Assembly (NCBI RefSeq): GCF_003614885.1
Contig: NZ_QZMS01000018.1
Coordinates: 19,887 to 83,886 of the forward strand
From: Photobacterium salinisoli
GTDB taxonomy: Bacteria > Pseudomonadota > Gammaproteobacteria > Enterobacterales > Vibrionaceae
Length of the DNA: 64,000 bases
Reading direction: 5' to 3'
The notes beneath the pieces were generated by a model. It was not told the origin of the DNA and did no database searches. It worked only from the letters and a program-made list of their open reading frames with translations. Of the stretch, positions 37,677 to 48,745 are shown one piece after another. A program made the position numbers and the translations under genes. The stretch's first letter is position 1; every line of letters begins with the position of its first letter.

Positions 37677-38461
37677 TTCACGAAACAGCACAAATTCACC
37701 CATCAGCGGTGATTGAAGACGGTGTGATAATCGGCGCCAATGTTACTGTTGGCCCTTTTACTTACATTGGCAAAGATGTCGAAATTGGCGACGGCAACGA
37801 GATCATGTCACACGTTGTGATCAAAGGCCCGACCACGATTGGTAAGGATAATCGCATTTTTCCTTATGCGATTGTCGGTGAAGAGTGCCAGGACAAGAAA
37901 TACAACGGTGAACCGACCCGCCTGGAAATTGGCGATCGCAATGTGATCCGCGAAAGCGTACAGATCCATCGTGGCACGGTACAGGATAAAGGCGTCACCA
38001 TTATTGGTGATGACAACCTGCTGTGCGTCAATGCCCACGTTGCTCACGATGTCGTGATTGGTAATCACACCCATATTGGTAACAACTCAATTTTGGGTGG
38101 CCATGTGGTGGTCGGCGATTACGCTGGTGTGATGGCGCTGTCAGCCATCCATCCATTCTGTACTGTGGGTGCGTACAGCTATGTCGGTGGCTGTTCTGCC
38201 GTGGTGCAGGACGTGCCGCCTTATGTCCTGGCCCAGGGTAACCATGCCACACCATTCGGACTGAATATTGTGGGCTTGCAGCGTAATGGCTTTGAAAAGC
38301 CTGAAATCCATGCCTTGCGCCGTGCCTATAAAGAGATTTACCGCTCGGGTAAAACGCAGACAGAGGTGAAACCTGTGTTGGAAGACATGGCAAAAGACTG
38401 GCCGTCAGTTGGTCTGTTGCTGGATGCACTGAACAATACCGAACGCGGAATTATTCGCTGA
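37673..38461 (+). CDS. lpxA: UDP-N-acetylglucosamine acyltransferase LpxA
   Basis: The first step of lipid A synthesis. The product is 262 residues; the hexapeptide beta-helix carries the catalytic His in [14 protein letters not shown] and is followed by a helical C-terminal domain. ATG 37673 overlaps the fabZ stop by four bases, giving coupled translation; a frame starting at 37652 inside fabZ is rejected. Followed by lpxB after one base. Confidence 0.97.
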   Translation: MIHETAQIHPSAVIEDGVIIGANVTVGPFTYIGKDVEIGDGNEIMSHVVIKGPTTIGKDNRIFPYAIVGEECQDKKYNGEPTRLEIGDRNVIRESVQIHRGTVQDKGVTIIGDDNLLCVNAHVAHDVVIGNHTHIGNNSILGGHVVVGDYAGVMALSAIHPFCTVGAYSYVGGCSAVVQDVPPYVLAQGNHATPFGLNIVGLQRNGFEKPEIHALRRAYKEIYRSGKTQTEVKPVLEDMAKDWPSVGLLLDALNNTERGIIR

Positions 38462-38462
38462 T

Positions 38463-39602
38463 ATGGCCAAGCCTCTTCGAATTGGAATCGTCGCCGGGGA
38501 GATCTCCGGCGATATTTTAGGGGCCGGCTTTATCGAAGCGGTCAAAGCGCGCTATCCGGATGCTGAGTTTGTCGGCGTTGCGGGTCCCCGTATGCAGGCG
38601 CAGGGATGTGAAGCCCTGTTTGATATGGAAGAGCTGGCGGTCATGGGGATCGTTGAGGTTCTCGGTCGGCTGCCCCGCTTGTTTCATATTAAAGCCGAGC
38701 TGGTTAAGTATTTCTCAGCCAATCCGCCGGATGTTTTCGTGGGCATTGATGCACCTGATTTTAATCTGCGTCTGGAAAAAGACCTGAAGACACAGGGTAT
38801 CAAAACTGTCCACTATGTCAGCCCGTCGGTATGGGCCTGGCGGCAAAAGCGGATCTTCAAAATTGAAGCGGCGACCAATCTGGTTCTGGCCTTCCTGCCC
38901 TTTGAAAAAGCCTTCTACGATAAATTTAACGTCCCGTGTGAATTTATCGGTCATACCATGGCGGATGCCATTCCGTTAGAGTCAGACCAAGCCGCTGCCC
39001 GACAAAAGCTGGGACTGGACAGCGATAAACGCTGGCTGGCCGTATTACCTGGCAGCCGTGGCGGTGAAATGGGGCTGCTGGCAGAGCCTTTTATTCAGAC
39101 TTGCCAGTTACTGAAAGCGAAGCATCCTGAATTGGGTTTTGTGGTAGCGCTGGTGAACCAGAAACGCCGTGAACAGTTTGAACTGGCCTGGAAGGCGACA
39201 GCGCCTGAATTGGATTTTGTCCTGGTTGATGATACTGCACGTGATGTCATGACGGCATCAGATGCAGTGCTACTCGCTTCCGGTACCGTGGCGCTGGAAT
39301 GTATGCTGGTGAAGCGTCCTATGGTGGTTGGCTATAAAGTCAAACCGCTGACAGCCTGGATAGCCAAACGCATGCTCAAGACCAAATACGTGTCATTACC
39401 CAATATTCTGGCAGACAGAGAACTGGTGCCTGAATTATTGCAAGATGAGTGTGTGCCTGAGCAACTGGCTGCGGCGGTTGAGCAGAGCCTGACTGCCGAT
39501 AATCATGAGCTGATGGCCGAATTTACCCGGTTGCACCAGCTTATCCGTTGTGATGCGGATAAGCAGGCTGCCGATGCCGTGCTGACTTTAATCGGCAAGT
39601 AA
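38463..39602 (+). CDS. lpxB: Lipid-A-disaccharide synthase LpxB
   Basis: A glycosyltransferase (GT19) that joins lipid X and UDP-diacylglucosamine. The product is 379 residues, with the N-terminal [20 protein letters not shown] motif and the C-terminal nucleotide-binding half ([27 protein letters not shown]). It is coupled to lpxA. Confidence 0.97.
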   Translation: MAKPLRIGIVAGEISGDILGAGFIEAVKARYPDAEFVGVAGPRMQAQGCEALFDMEELAVMGIVEVLGRLPRLFHIKAELVKYFSANPPDVFVGIDAPDFNLRLEKDLKTQGIKTVHYVSPSVWAWRQKRIFKIEAATNLVLAFLPFEKAFYDKFNVPCEFIGHTMADAIPLESDQAAARQKLGLDSDKRWLAVLPGSRGGEMGLLAEPFIQTCQLLKAKHPELGFVVALVNQKRREQFELAWKATAPELDFVLVDDTARDVMTASDAVLLASGTVALECMLVKRPMVVGYKVKPLTAWIAKRMLKTKYVSLPNILADRELVPELLQDECVPEQLAAAVEQSLTADNHELMAEFTRLHQLIRCDADKQAADAVLTLIGK

Positions 39603-39648
39603 TCTAGCAGTGGCCGGTGTTAACTGACCGGACAGAGTGAAACACATT

Positions 39649-40254
39649 ATGCAATACGAACCTTTTATATATCCGGATGCCCGATTGATCGCAGGCGTGG
39701 ATGAGGTTGGCCGTGGTCCGCTGGTCGGTGCTGTCGTAACCGCAGCTGTCATTCTCGATCCGGCTAACCCCATTGTCGGGCTCGCTGATTCGAAGAAGCT
39801 GAGCGAGAAAAAGCGCTTGGCGTTGTTTGACGAAATTCAGGAAAAAGCACTGAGCTGGTCTTTGGGCCGCTGTGAGCCGGACGAAATTGACGAGCTTAAT
39901 ATCCTGCAGGCCACTATGGTCGCTATGCAGCGAGCCGTTGCTGGCTTGTCTGTACAACCCGATTTTGTGTTGATTGACGGTAACCGTGTGCCATCGTTAC
40001 CCGTGCCGGCACAGGCAGTGGTGAAAGGGGATATGCGGGTGGCAGAGATCAGTGCTGCCTCCATTCTGGCGAAAGTGACCCGCGACAGAGAAATGCAAGC
40101 CTTAGATGCCCTGTATCCCGCTTACGGATTTGCCCAGCACAAAGGTTATCCGACCAAAGCACACTTTGCGGCGTTGGAAACACACGGGGCGATTGATCAG
40201 CACCGTAAGAGTTTTAAGCCAGTTCGAGAGCGAATTGCGCAAAATTTGAAGTAA
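39649..40254 (+). CDS. rnhB: Ribonuclease HII
   Basis: Removes RNA, including single ribonucleotides, from RNA-DNA hybrids. The product is about 201 residues, with the catalytic Asp-Glu in [16 protein letters not shown], further acidic residues in VLIDGNRVP, and the [12 protein letters not shown] motif. ATG 39649 is preferred; an in-frame GTG at 39637 would add four residues. It lies between lpxB and dnaE, the usual order. Confidence 0.96.
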   Translation: MQYEPFIYPDARLIAGVDEVGRGPLVGAVVTAAVILDPANPIVGLADSKKLSEKKRLALFDEIQEKALSWSLGRCEPDEIDELNILQATMVAMQRAVAGLSVQPDFVLIDGNRVPSLPVPAQAVVKGDMRVAEISAASILAKVTRDREMQALDALYPAYGFAQHKGYPTKAHFAALETHGAIDQHRKSFKPVRERIAQNLK

Positions 40255-40339
40255 TGGCTTTCGGGCACTTGCGTTGACGAAAAATCATTTTAGACTCAAC
40301 CTCTGTTTGTGTCTTAACCGCTGAATTGACGACATCATC

Positions 40340-43300
40340 ATGGCAGAACCACGCTTTATACACCTGCGCATCCACAGTGACTTTTCCATGGTCGACGGCC
40401 TGAGTAAGGTCCCGCCTCTGGTCAAGAAAGTGGCAGAGCTGGGCATGCCTGCAATGGCCCTGACAGATTTCACTAACCTGTGTGGCCTGGTGAAATTTTA
40501 TTTCGCGGCCCATGGCGCAGGGGTGAAGCCGATTATCGGTGCGGATTTTAAAGTACGCAGCGATGAGAATGGCGATGAACTATCTGATCTCACTGTCCTG
40601 GCGGCAGACAATGACGGTTATAAAAACCTGACCTTGCTGATATCCCGCGCCTATCAGCGCGGGCATGTACAGCATATGCCTGTCATTGACCGAGACTGGC
40701 TGGCTGAGCAGAAACAGGGCTTGATCCTGCTGTCAGGCGGTAAAACCGGTGATGTGGGACAGGCCTTGCTCAAAGGCAATCAGGCGGCCGCAGAGCGCTG
40801 TGTGGCCTTTTATCAGGAGCACTTTCCCGGCAGTTATTATCTGGAGCTGGTCCGAACCGGCCGGCCGGATGAAGAAGCGTACCTGCATTTTGCTATAGAA
40901 CTGGCCGCGCAGGCGGACTTGCCCGTAGTCGCAACCAATGATGTGCGTTTTATCAGTCCGGATCAGTTCGATGCCCATGAAATCCGTGTCTGTATTCATG
41001 ATGGTTATACCCTGGTCGATCCCCGTCGCCCCAAGAATTACAGTGCTCAGCAATACCTGCGTAGTGAAGAGGAAATGTGCGAGCTGTTTGCCGACATTCC
41101 GGAAGCACTGGAAAACTCAGTAGAGATTGCCAAGCGCTGTAACGTGACGGTTCGGTTAGGTGAGTATTTCCTGCCAAACTTCCCGACCGGTGACATGACG
41201 ACGGAAGATTTCCTGGTCATGAAATCGAAGGAAGGTTTGGAGCGACGTCTGGAATTCTTATTTCCGGATGAAGAAGTGCGCAAAACCCGCCGCCCTGAAT
41301 ACGACGAGCGTCTGGACATTGAACTGGAAGTGATCAACCAGATGGGGTTCCCCGGGTACTTCCTGATCGTCATGGAATTTATCCAGTGGTCGAAGGAAAA
41401 CGGTGTGCCCGTTGGCCCGGGACGTGGCTCGGGTGCAGGATCCCTGGTCGCTTATGCACTGGATATTACGGATCTCGATCCGCTGGCCTTTGATCTGCTG
41501 TTCGAACGTTTTCTGAACCCGGAACGGGTATCCATGCCTGACTTTGATATCGATTTCTGTATGGATAAGCGGGATCAGGTGATAGATCACGTGGCCGAAA
41601 TGTATGGCCGGGATGCCGTATCCCAGATCATCACCTTTGGTACCATGGCGGCCAAAGCCGTTATCCGGGATGTGGGCCGGGTACTGGGACACCCTTATGG
41701 CTTTGTCGATCGCATTTCCAAGATGATTCCGGCCGAACCGGGTATGACACTGGCAAAAGCCTTTGAAGCTGAGCCGCAGCTGGGTGAAGTATACGAAGCC
41801 GATGAAGAAGTCAAAGATCTGATCGATATGTGCCGGGTGCTGGAAGGGGTAACCCGAAACGCCGGTAAACACGCTGGTGGGGTCGTAATTTCGCCAACCA
41901 CAATCACGGATTTCGCCCCGCTGTATTGTGACGCAGAAGGCAATCATCCGGTCACACAGTTTGATAAGAACGATGTCGAAACCGCGGGGCTGGTAAAGTT
42001 CGACTTCCTGGGCTTGCGCACGCTGACCATTATTGACTGGGCTCTGGGGATGATTAACCCGCGCCTGGAAGCTCAGGGTAAACCGCCGATCAATATTGCG
42101 GCTATCCCAATGGCGGATCAAAAATCGTTCGCCATGTTGCAGCGCTCAGAATCGACAGCGGTGTTCCAGCTTGAATCGCGCGGCATGAAAGATTTGATCA
42201 AGCGGCTGCAGCCGGACTGCTTTGAAGACATGATCGCACTGGTGGCCCTGTTCCGTCCGGGTCCCCTGCAATCAGGCATGGTGGATAACTTCATTGACCG
42301 TAAACATGGCCGTGAAGAGATCTCTTATCCTGATGCCACCTATCAGCACGAATCGCTGAAAGAGATTCTGGAGCCGACCTACGGCATTATTTTGTACCAG
42401 GAACAGGTCATGCAAATTGCCCAGGTCCTGGCCGGTTACAGCCTGGGCGGCGCTGACTTGCTGCGCCGTGCTATGGGTAAGAAAAAACCGGAAGAAATGG
42501 CCAAGCAGCGAGCCACGTTTCAAAACGGCGCCGTGAACAACGGGGTGGACGGCGAACTGGCGATGAAGATCTTCGACCTGGTAGAGAAATTCGCCGGTTA
42601 CGGCTTCAACAAATCGCACTCAGCCGCCTATGCGCTGGTGTCTTACCAGACGCTGTGGCTGAAGGCGCATTATCCGGCTGAGTTCATGGCTGCGGTAATG
42701 ACCGCCGACATGGATAATACCGATAAAGTGGTCGGTCTGGTGGAAGAGTGCCAGCGCATGAACCTGCAGATGCTGCCGCCGGATGTTAACAAAGGGCTTT
42801 ACCGTTTCACCGTTGATGATGAAGGCGCCATTGTTTATGGTATTGGCGCTATCAAAGGGGTAGGTGAAGGCCCGATCGAGAATATTATTGCGGCACGGGA
42901 AAAAGGCGGTCACTTTAAGGACTTATTTGATTTCTGTGCCAGAATAGACACCAAGAAGGTCAACAAACGCGTTCTGGAGCGGTTGATCAAAGCCGGTGCG
43001 ATGGATCGTCTCGGGCCCAACCGTGCGGCGATGATGGCAACACTGGACGACGCGCTGAAAGCCGCCGGCCAGCACCATCAGGCCGAGGCATTCGGTCAGG
43101 CTGACATGTTTGGTGTGCTGACGGCAGCCCCGGAAGAAGTGGAAAAAGCGTACGCCAATATTCCTGAATGGCCGGAGAAAATCTGGCTGGAAGGAGAGCG
43201 GGACACGCTCGGTTTGTATCTGACTGGTCACCCGATTAACAGTTATGTGCGTGAACTCAAGCACTACGTGACCTGGCGCCTGAAAGACGCCCATCCGACA

Positions 43301-43819
43301 GGACGTGATAAGGTAGTGACAATTGCCGGACTGGTCATCGCCGCCCGGGTCATGACAACCAAGCGCGGTACCCGGATTGGGGTGCTGACATTGGATGACA
43401 GATCGGGGCGCATGGAAGTTATGCTGTTTTCCGATGCTTTGGATCGATATCTCGATCTGATTGAAAAAGACCGGATTTTGGTCGTTTCCGGACAGGTCAG
43501 CTTTGATGATTTCAATGGTGGCCTTAAAATGTCTGCACGTGAAGTCCTTGATATTTCTGACGCTAGAGAAAAGCACCTGCGGGGTCTTGCTATCTCGCTG
43601 ACTGAAGGGCAGATTGATCACACATTTTTTGAGCGTTTCAGCAAAGCGCTGGAACCGCATCGGGCAGGTACTGTCCCGGTGAATATTTATTATCAGCGTT
43701 CGAATGCACGCGCTAAACTTACCCTTGGCACAGAGTGGCGGATAACGCCAAGTGATGATTTAATCACTGATCTCAAAGTGTTACTGGGCGAGCAGCAAGT
43801 CGAATTTGAGTTTAATTAA
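40340..43819 (+). CDS. dnaE: DNA polymerase III alpha subunit
   Basis: The replicative polymerase subunit. The product is 1159 residues: an N-terminal PHP domain ([15 protein letters not shown]), palm with the catalytic aspartates in [14 protein letters not shown] (about residues 400-415), fingers, a helix-hairpin-helix region, an OB domain near residues 990-1080 and a C-terminal tau-binding domain. Length and motifs are those of gammaproteobacterial DnaE1. The stop codon overlaps a possible early accA start (TAATG). Confidence 0.98.
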   Translation: MAEPRFIHLRIHSDFSMVDGLSKVPPLVKKVAELGMPAMALTDFTNLCGLVKFYFAAHGAGVKPIIGADFKVRSDENGDELSDLTVLAADNDGYKNLTLLISRAYQRGHVQHMPVIDRDWLAEQKQGLILLSGGKTGDVGQALLKGNQAAAERCVAFYQEHFPGSYYLELVRTGRPDEEAYLHFAIELAAQADLPVVATNDVRFISPDQFDAHEIRVCIHDGYTLVDPRRPKNYSAQQYLRSEEEMCELFADIPEALENSVEIAKRCNVTVRLGEYFLPNFPTGDMTTEDFLVMKSKEGLERRLEFLFPDEEVRKTRRPEYDERLDIELEVINQMGFPGYFLIVMEFIQWSKENGVPVGPGRGSGAGSLVAYALDITDLDPLAFDLLFERFLNPERVSMPDFDIDFCMDKRDQVIDHVAEMYGRDAVSQIITFGTMAAKAVIRDVGRVLGHPYGFVDRISKMIPAEPGMTLAKAFEAEPQLGEVYEADEEVKDLIDMCRVLEGVTRNAGKHAGGVVISPTTITDFAPLYCDAEGNHPVTQFDKNDVETAGLVKFDFLGLRTLTIIDWALGMINPRLEAQGKPPINIAAIPMADQKSFAMLQRSESTAVFQLESRGMKDLIKRLQPDCFEDMIALVALFRPGPLQSGMVDNFIDRKHGREEISYPDATYQHESLKEILEPTYGIILYQEQVMQIAQVLAGYSLGGADLLRRAMGKKKPEEMAKQRATFQNGAVNNGVDGELAMKIFDLVEKFAGYGFNKSHSAAYALVSYQTLWLKAHYPAEFMAAVMTADMDNTDKVVGLVEECQRMNLQMLPPDVNKGLYRFTVDDEGAIVYGIGAIKGVGEGPIENIIAAREKGGHFKDLFDFCARIDTKKVNKRVLERLIKAGAMDRLGPNRAAMMATLDDALKAAGQHHQAEAFGQADMFGVLTAAPEEVEKAYANIPEWPEKIWLEGERDTLGLYLTGHPINSYVRELKHYVTWRLKDAHPTGRDKVVTIAGLVIAARVMTTKRGTRIGVLTLDDRSGRMEVMLFSDALDRYLDLIEKDRILVVSGQVSFDDFNGGLKMSAREVLDISDAREKHLRGLAISLTEGQIDHTFFERFSKALEPHRAGTVPVNIYYQRSNARAKLTLGTEWRITPSDDLITDLKVLLGEQQVEFEFN

Positions 43820-43875
43820 TGAGTCCGGCACCTGTTAGACAGGTTGCTAATAATGGACAAAGGATTACAAGTGGT

Positions 43876-44835
43876 ATGAGCCTGAACTTCCTTGATTTTG
43901 AACAACCCATTGCCGAGCTAGAAGCCAAAATTGAAGCACTGCGTGATGTATCGCACCGTGATAAATCGGCCTCGGTTGATCTGGACAAAGAAATTGCACA
44001 GCTTGAACAAAAAAGCCTGGAACTGACCAAAAAGATTTTTGGCGATCTGGGTGCCTGGCAGGTCGCACAGCTGGCCCGCCATCCGCAGCGTCCGTATACG
44101 CTGGACTATATCGAGCATATCTTTACTGAATTCGATCCGCTGGCCGGCGACCGTGCGTTTGCCGACGATAAAGCATTGATCGGCGGCATTGCCCGTCTGG
44201 ATGGTCGTCCGGTTATGGTGATTGGTCATCAGAAAGGCCGCGAGACCCGTGAGAAAGTATTGCGTAACTTCGGCATGCCAAAACCTGAAGGCTACCGTAA
44301 AGCATTGCGCCTGATGAAAATGGCTGAGCGTTTCCGCATGCCAATCATCACTTTTATTGATACGGCAGGCGCGTATCCAGGTGTGGGCGCCGAGGAGCGC
44401 GGTCAGTCTGAAGCCATCGCCATGAACCTGAAAGTCATGGCCGGTCTGAACGTGCCAGTGATCTGTAATGTGGTCGGTGAAGGCGGTTCTGGCGGCGCAC
44501 TGGCGATCGGTGTCGGTGATTGCGTGAACATGCTGCAATACTCGACCTATTCGGTGATCTCCCCGGAAGGGTGTGCGTCGATTCTGTGGCGTGATTCTGA
44601 TAAGGCTCCTCAGGCTGCTGAAGCTATGGGGATGACAGCCGAGCGTCTCAAAGAGCTGGGTCTGATTGATAACATCATTGAAGAGCCTCTCGGTGGCGCG
44701 CACCGTGATGTGCCTGTAATGGCTTCGCGGATCAAGCAGCAACTGCTCAATACGCTGAACGATCTGGAAGGTCTGGATGATGACAGCCTGCGCGAGCGTC
44801 GTTATCAGCGTTTGCTGAGTTACGGCTACTGCTGA
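43876..44835 (+). CDS. accA: Acetyl-CoA carboxylase carboxyltransferase alpha subunit
   Basis: Part of the enzyme that makes malonyl-CoA for fatty-acid synthesis, in a complex with AccD. The product is 319 residues, with the start [19 protein letters not shown] and the CoA-binding [18 protein letters not shown] 43876 has AAGGA upstream and matches the family start. An ATG at 43819, overlapping the dnaE stop, would add 19 residues and is less likely. Confidence 0.96.
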   Translation: MSLNFLDFEQPIAELEAKIEALRDVSHRDKSASVDLDKEIAQLEQKSLELTKKIFGDLGAWQVAQLARHPQRPYTLDYIEHIFTEFDPLAGDRAFADDKALIGGIARLDGRPVMVIGHQKGRETREKVLRNFGMPKPEGYRKALRLMKMAERFRMPIITFIDTAGAYPGVGAEERGQSEAIAMNLKVMAGLNVPVICNVVGEGGSGGALAIGVGDCVNMLQYSTYSVISPEGCASILWRDSDKAPQAAEAMGMTAERLKELGLIDNIIEEPLGGAHRDVPVMASRIKQQLLNTLNDLEGLDDDSLRERRYQRLLSYGYC

Positions 44836-44858
44836 TAACTACTTCCGAATACTGATTA

Positions 44859-44884
44859 ACGGGTCGCCAGAGGCGGCCCGTTTT
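44859..44884 (+). terminator. accA terminator
   Basis: ACGGGTCGCC pairs with GGCGGCCCGT (one G-T pair) around AGA, followed by TTTT. It ends the dnaE-accA unit. Confidence 0.8.
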
Positions 44885-44993
44885 GCTATGTGCTGCGTGG
44901 CGTTGTTGCACAAGGACCCAAAGCGACACTAACACCTGGCTTTGCACTGATATAAGATAGCCCTATTGCCACAGACCAGAATTGCTGACATTT

Positions 44994-46304
44994 ATGCTGT
45001 TTACTCATTTCTCTGACACCCTCTTGCGCCTTTGCCCGCAGCCATCACAGCTTGTTCTTGCGCTCAGCGGCGGACTGGATTCCCGTGTTTTACTGCATCT
45101 TCTGGGGCGGTTTATACAAAAGTATCCGCATTACCAGGCGCTTGCTGTGCATGTGCATCATGGCTTAAGTCCGAATGCGGAGCACTGGTTAGCGAAGTGC
45201 GAAGCCTGGGCGAAGCAGGATGCGGTGACCCTTCACTGTGAGCGAGTCAGTGTGCAGTCGGGTAGCCGTATCAGTTTGGAACAGGCTGCCAGAGAGGCAC
45301 GCTATGGCGCACTGGCGAGGTATGTTCAGTCTCAGGAATACTTGCTGACCGCACAGCATGCCGACGATCAGCTGGAAACTGTCCTGCTGGCGTTAAAGCG
45401 CGGCAGCGGCCCTGCCGGCCTGGCGGCCATGCCGGAGGTCAAACCCTTTGCCAATGGCTTACACATACGCCCTTTGCTGGATGTCAGCCGTGCCGAGCTG
45501 CAAGCTTATGCCCATGAGCATCATTTGGACTGGGTGGACGATGAGAGCAATCAGGACAGGCGCTTTGACCGTAATTTTTTGCGGCTAGACATTGTGCCGG
45601 CACTGACATCACGCTGGCCGGGATTGCGGCAGGCCGTCGCACGCAGCGCCGCATTGTGCGGTGAACAGCAGTCATTACTTGAATCCTTGCTGGCAGACAA
45701 ACTGAACCAGATTATTGCAGCAGACGGCAGCCTAGATCTGAGCGAAGTGACGGACGGGAAACAGGGCAGAGCGCTGGTGCGACTTTGGTTACAGCACCTG
45801 AGCCTGCCTGTCCCCTCCAAAGCGCAACTGGAACAAATCTGGCGGGCGGTCTGCCTGGCCCGTGAAGATGCTAACCCCTGCGTGTCGTTGAACGGATACG
45901 ACATACGCCGCTTTCAGTCTCGTCTGTACGCAGTCCGGCCCCGGCCGGATGTGACGAAATGGCGTCAAGCGATCACTCCGGATACCCCTTGCGCGCTACC
46001 TGCTTCACTGGGCGTTATTACACTCATTCGTCTGTCAGACGGACATCTGCGCAGTCCTGAACCGGATGAGCGGGTGTGGATCGCTTTTGATCCCAGCGGT
46101 CTGAGTGCACATCCGCTGGGGCGTGCAGGCCGCCGCAAGCTGAAGAAGCTGTTTCAGGAGTATGGAGTGCCCAGCTGGCGTCGGCGCCAGACCCCTTTGC
46201 TATTTTATGGCGATAAACTGGCGGCGGTGGCGGGCTTATTTGTGGTCGAAGGCTTTGAAGGCAATGAATGTGAGTTAGTCTGGAAGTGTGATCACCTACA
46301 CTGA
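44994..46304 (+). CDS. tilS: tRNA(Ile)-lysidine synthetase TilS
   Basis: Converts C34 of the tRNA-Ile CAU anticodon to lysidine using ATP, which is essential for AUA decoding. The product is about 436 residues, with the PP-loop LALSGGLDSRVLLHLL near the N-terminus, the lysine-specificity region and TilS C-terminal domains (GRAGRRKLKKLFQEYGVPSWRR split as GRAGRRKLKK and LFQEYGVPSW). ATG 44994 is chosen; a TTG at 44982 is also in frame. accA-tilS adjacency is conserved. Confidence 0.95.
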   Translation: MLFTHFSDTLLRLCPQPSQLVLALSGGLDSRVLLHLLGRFIQKYPHYQALAVHVHHGLSPNAEHWLAKCEAWAKQDAVTLHCERVSVQSGSRISLEQAAREARYGALARYVQSQEYLLTAQHADDQLETVLLALKRGSGPAGLAAMPEVKPFANGLHIRPLLDVSRAELQAYAHEHHLDWVDDESNQDRRFDRNFLRLDIVPALTSRWPGLRQAVARSAALCGEQQSLLESLLADKLNQIIAADGSLDLSEVTDGKQGRALVRLWLQHLSLPVPSKAQLEQIWRAVCLAREDANPCVSLNGYDIRRFQSRLYAVRPRPDVTKWRQAITPDTPCALPASLGVITLIRLSDGHLRSPEPDERVWIAFDPSGLSAHPLGRAGRRKLKKLFQEYGVPSWRRRQTPLLFYGDKLAAVAGLFVVEGFEGNECELVWKCDHLH

Positions 46305-46374
46305 CACCGGGGTCAGGAATGTAGATAGTCAGGCAGTGTTTGAATGTCGATATAAATAAAATAATGAGGATCTT

Positions 46375-46686
46375 ATGAAGAAAGCAATGACGCTGACACT
46401 GGCTGCGACACTATTTTCACTTCCTGTTATGGCTGCTGGTGATGCAGAAGCCGGCAAGGGAAAGGCCGCAATTTGTGCAGCTTGCCATGGCGCTGATGGT
46501 AAGGCTGTTATTCCGGGTTATCCTAACCTGAGAGGCCAGAACGAGCAGTATCTGGTGAACGCCCTGAAAGCTTATAAGAATAAAGAGCGTACTGGCGGTA
46601 ACGCCATGTTGATGCAACCACAGGCTGCCATGCTCAGTGATACAGATATTAATAATCTGGCGGCGTATTACGCGCAAATGAAGTAA
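46375..46686 (+). CDS. Monohaem c-type cytochrome, periplasmic
   Basis: A 103-residue protein: a signal peptide ([21 protein letters not shown]) and a mature domain with one haem-binding motif CAACH and a probable distal Met in the MLMQPQAAM segment. Architecture and length match small class I cytochromes (c553/c4-half type) that shuttle electrons in the periplasm. GAGGATCTT precedes the ATG. The redox partner is not evident from the neighbours. Confidence 0.88.
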   Translation: MKKAMTLTLAATLFSLPVMAAGDAEAGKGKAAICAACHGADGKAVIPGYPNLRGQNEQYLVNALKAYKNKERTGGNAMLMQPQAAMLSDTDINNLAAYYAQMK

Positions 46687-46699
46687 TGGCCCCCGTATT

Positions 46700-46718
46700 C
46701 ACCCGGCATGGCCGGGTG
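46700..46718 (+). terminator. Hairpin after the cytochrome c gene
   Basis: CACCCGGC and GCCGGGTG form a perfect 8-bp stem with an ATG loop soon after the stop codon. There is no T-run, so termination is uncertain. Confidence 0.4.
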
Positions 46719-46857
46719 GATAAATGAACTTTCATTCTCTTCTCGGTTAAACAATTCTCTTATTGCTGCAATCTTGACCAGTTGGAATCGCTGGCATTGA
46801 TAAAACCCACCAATAAATATATCGTACTAGTTCACTGATACGGCAGGGTTATAAAGC

Positions 46858-48207
46858 ATGGCAGGAACACGCGAACATTTTGGTTCACGGATGGGGTTTA
46901 TCCTCGCGGCTGCAGGGGCAGCGGTAGGATTGGGTAACATCTGGGGATTTCCCACTCAAGCGGCCAGTAATGGTGGCGGCGCATTCCTGTTGGTTTACCT
47001 CCTGATGATTCTGGTGGTGGCTTTCCCTATGCTGATTGTTGAAATGGCGATTGGTCGTTATGGTCAGGCTAACCCGGTAGACAGTATGCGCAGCCTGAGT
47101 GATGACCCGACGGCAAAACGAGCAGGCGCACTGGTCGGCTGGATTGGCCTGATGGTGCCTTGTCTGGTGCTGGCGTTTTACAGCATAGTGGCAGGCTGGC
47201 TGGTGACTTTCCTGCTCGCTGCTGTAACCGATATTCTGGGGATGGCAGATGTGACTGCCTGGCTGAAAGGCTTTTCTGTCTCTCGTAACCTGTTTGGTGC
47301 GGCGATCTTTTATTTGCTGACCATTTTAATCGTACAAAGCGGGGTGAAGCAGGGGATTGAAAAATGGTCAACCCGTCTGATGCCGGCACTGTTTGTCCTC
47401 TTTCTGCTTCTGTTTGTGTATATCATGACGCAAGACGGTGCTGTGGAAGGTCTTAAGCACTATCTGATCCCAGATTTCAGTAAAGTGCTGGAACCTAAAC
47501 TGCTGCTGGCAGCAATGGGCCAGGGCTTTTTCTCCCTCACGATCGGTGGTTGCTCCATGCTGATTTATGGCTCTTACCTGAGTAAGAAAGAGAGCCTGCC
47601 CAAAATGGCACTGAGTGTCACCCTGGTGGATACGGCAGTGGCTTTTATCGCCGGTCTGGTAGTGTTGCCTGCGATGTTTGTTGCCATGCAGAAAGGGGTG
47701 GCGATTTACGCTGATGACGGTTCGTTATTGGGGTCTGATACTCTGGTCTTTACTGTGCTGCCGCTGCTGTTTGACAGCCTGGGCTTTGCCGGCCAGCTGA
47801 TCGCACTGGTGTTTTTTGTCTTGATGACCATTGCGGCGCTGACCTCTTCAATTTCAATGCTGGAGTGCCCGGTGGCGTTGGTCAGTGAGCGTTTTGAAAC
47901 GGATCGTAAAGCGACAAGCTGGGTTTTGGGCGGGATTATTGCGGTATTCAGTGCGGTGATTATCTTTAACTTTGGCCAGCTGTTTGGCCTGGTGGCGACC
48001 ATAGCCACTCAGTATTTCCAGCCCGTTGCGGCCTTGTTGTTCACAGTGTTTGGTGGCTGGGTATGGTCTCGCCATCGTAAACTGAAAGAACTGAGCGCAG
48101 GCAGCCCGGAACTGGAGAAGTCACTGTTCTGGAAAATCTGGCCCGTATATCTGAAGTTTGTCTGTCCTGTGCTGGTTATCGCGGTCCTGGTATCCTCCTT
48201 CAGCTAA
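46858..48207 (+). CDS. Sodium-dependent transporter, NSS/SNF family
   Basis: A LeuT-fold Na+ symporter of 449 residues with about eleven or twelve membrane helices. The first helix carries the sodium-site signature AAGAAVGLGNIWGFP. The bacterial members transport amino acids or related solutes; the substrate of this one cannot be read from the sequence. The length is short compared with eukaryotic members and typical for the bacterial YhdH/TnaT-like branch. It stands alone between the cytochrome gene and a bidirectional terminator. Confidence 0.9.
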   Translation: MAGTREHFGSRMGFILAAAGAAVGLGNIWGFPTQAASNGGGAFLLVYLLMILVVAFPMLIVEMAIGRYGQANPVDSMRSLSDDPTAKRAGALVGWIGLMVPCLVLAFYSIVAGWLVTFLLAAVTDILGMADVTAWLKGFSVSRNLFGAAIFYLLTILIVQSGVKQGIEKWSTRLMPALFVLFLLLFVYIMTQDGAVEGLKHYLIPDFSKVLEPKLLLAAMGQGFFSLTIGGCSMLIYGSYLSKKESLPKMALSVTLVDTAVAFIAGLVVLPAMFVAMQKGVAIYADDGSLLGSDTLVFTVLPLLFDSLGFAGQLIALVFFVLMTIAALTSSISMLECPVALVSERFETDRKATSWVLGGIIAVFSAVIIFNFGQLFGLVATIATQYFQPVAALLFTVFGGWVWSRHRKLKELSAGSPELEKSLFWKIWPVYLKFVCPVLVIAVLVSSFS

Positions 48208-48233
48208 CTCAATTGCTTTGGAAAGTCACTCCC

Positions 48234-48264
48234 AAAAAACGGAAAGCCAGGCTTTCCGTTTTTT
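48234..48264. terminator. Bidirectional terminator between the NSS transporter and DUF4250 gene
   Basis: AAAAAACGGAAAGC and GCTTTCCGTTTTTT form a long stem; A-runs and T-runs at both ends make it work on both strands for these convergent genes. Confidence 0.9.
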
Positions 48265-48275
48265 TGTTGTGGCAC

Positions 48276-48464
48276 TTAGCGAAATTGTCTGGCGTCGGGC
48301 AAATAGTCAAATCCGGCGGCAGCCAGCCTGGCAATCAGTTTATCTTTATCGATTTCGTAAAAACGGACCAGAGCGTCCAGATCGCCAAACTCATCGCGGA
48401 TCTTCATATTGACTATGCTCATCAGCATGACAGGATCCATAGTGTCGAATGCCTTCAGATTCAT
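48276..48464 (-). CDS. DUF4250 domain protein
   Basis: A 62-residue protein with the DUF4250 pattern ([18 protein letters not shown] and [20 protein letters not shown]). Its start overlaps the yaeP stop by four bases, so it is coupled to yaeP. The function is unknown. Confidence 0.82.
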   Translation of the reverse strand: MNLKAFDTMDPVMLMSIVNMKIRDEFGDLDALVRFYEIDKDKLIARLAAAGFDYLPDARQFR

Positions 48465-48670
48465 TGCGTGTCCTCGTGATCACTGATCAATAAATTCGCA
48501 GCGGCGAAGGCTGCTTGCTCTCGGATAGCCTGCGGCACGTCGGAGCTGTCAGCAACGTTATTTAAGGCACGTACGGCACAGGCAATCGCGGCAGGGATGT
48601 AGCCCTGATCTCCGCTGCCAATCTGGCTGTAACTCTGGCGGACAAGCTCGCAGCAGTCAGCGACTTTCAT
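48461..48670 (-). CDS. yaeP: UPF0253 family protein YaeP
   Basis: A 69-residue protein with clear similarity to E. coli YaeP ([35 protein letters not shown]). E. coli yaeP also lies in the tilS neighbourhood. AGGAGACAC precedes the ATG. The function is unknown. Confidence 0.88.
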   Translation of the reverse strand: MKVADCCELVRQSYSQIGSGDQGYIPAAIACAVRALNNVADSSDVPQAIREQAAFAAANLLISDHEDTQ

Positions 48671-48745
48671 AGTGTCTCCTGAATATGGTCACGAAAGATG
48701 AGTCAGAGCTTACCGCTATCGGCTGTTGAGATCGAGCGAAGAGGG

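Noticed and set aside
41258..42121. 287-codon minus-strand frame opposite dnaE
   Set aside because: A shadow of dnaE codons; no start signal and no recognisable domain.
43819..43875. 19-residue N-terminal extension of AccA
   Set aside because: The extension is unlike the AccA start; ATG 43876 with AAGGA upstream gives the normal length.
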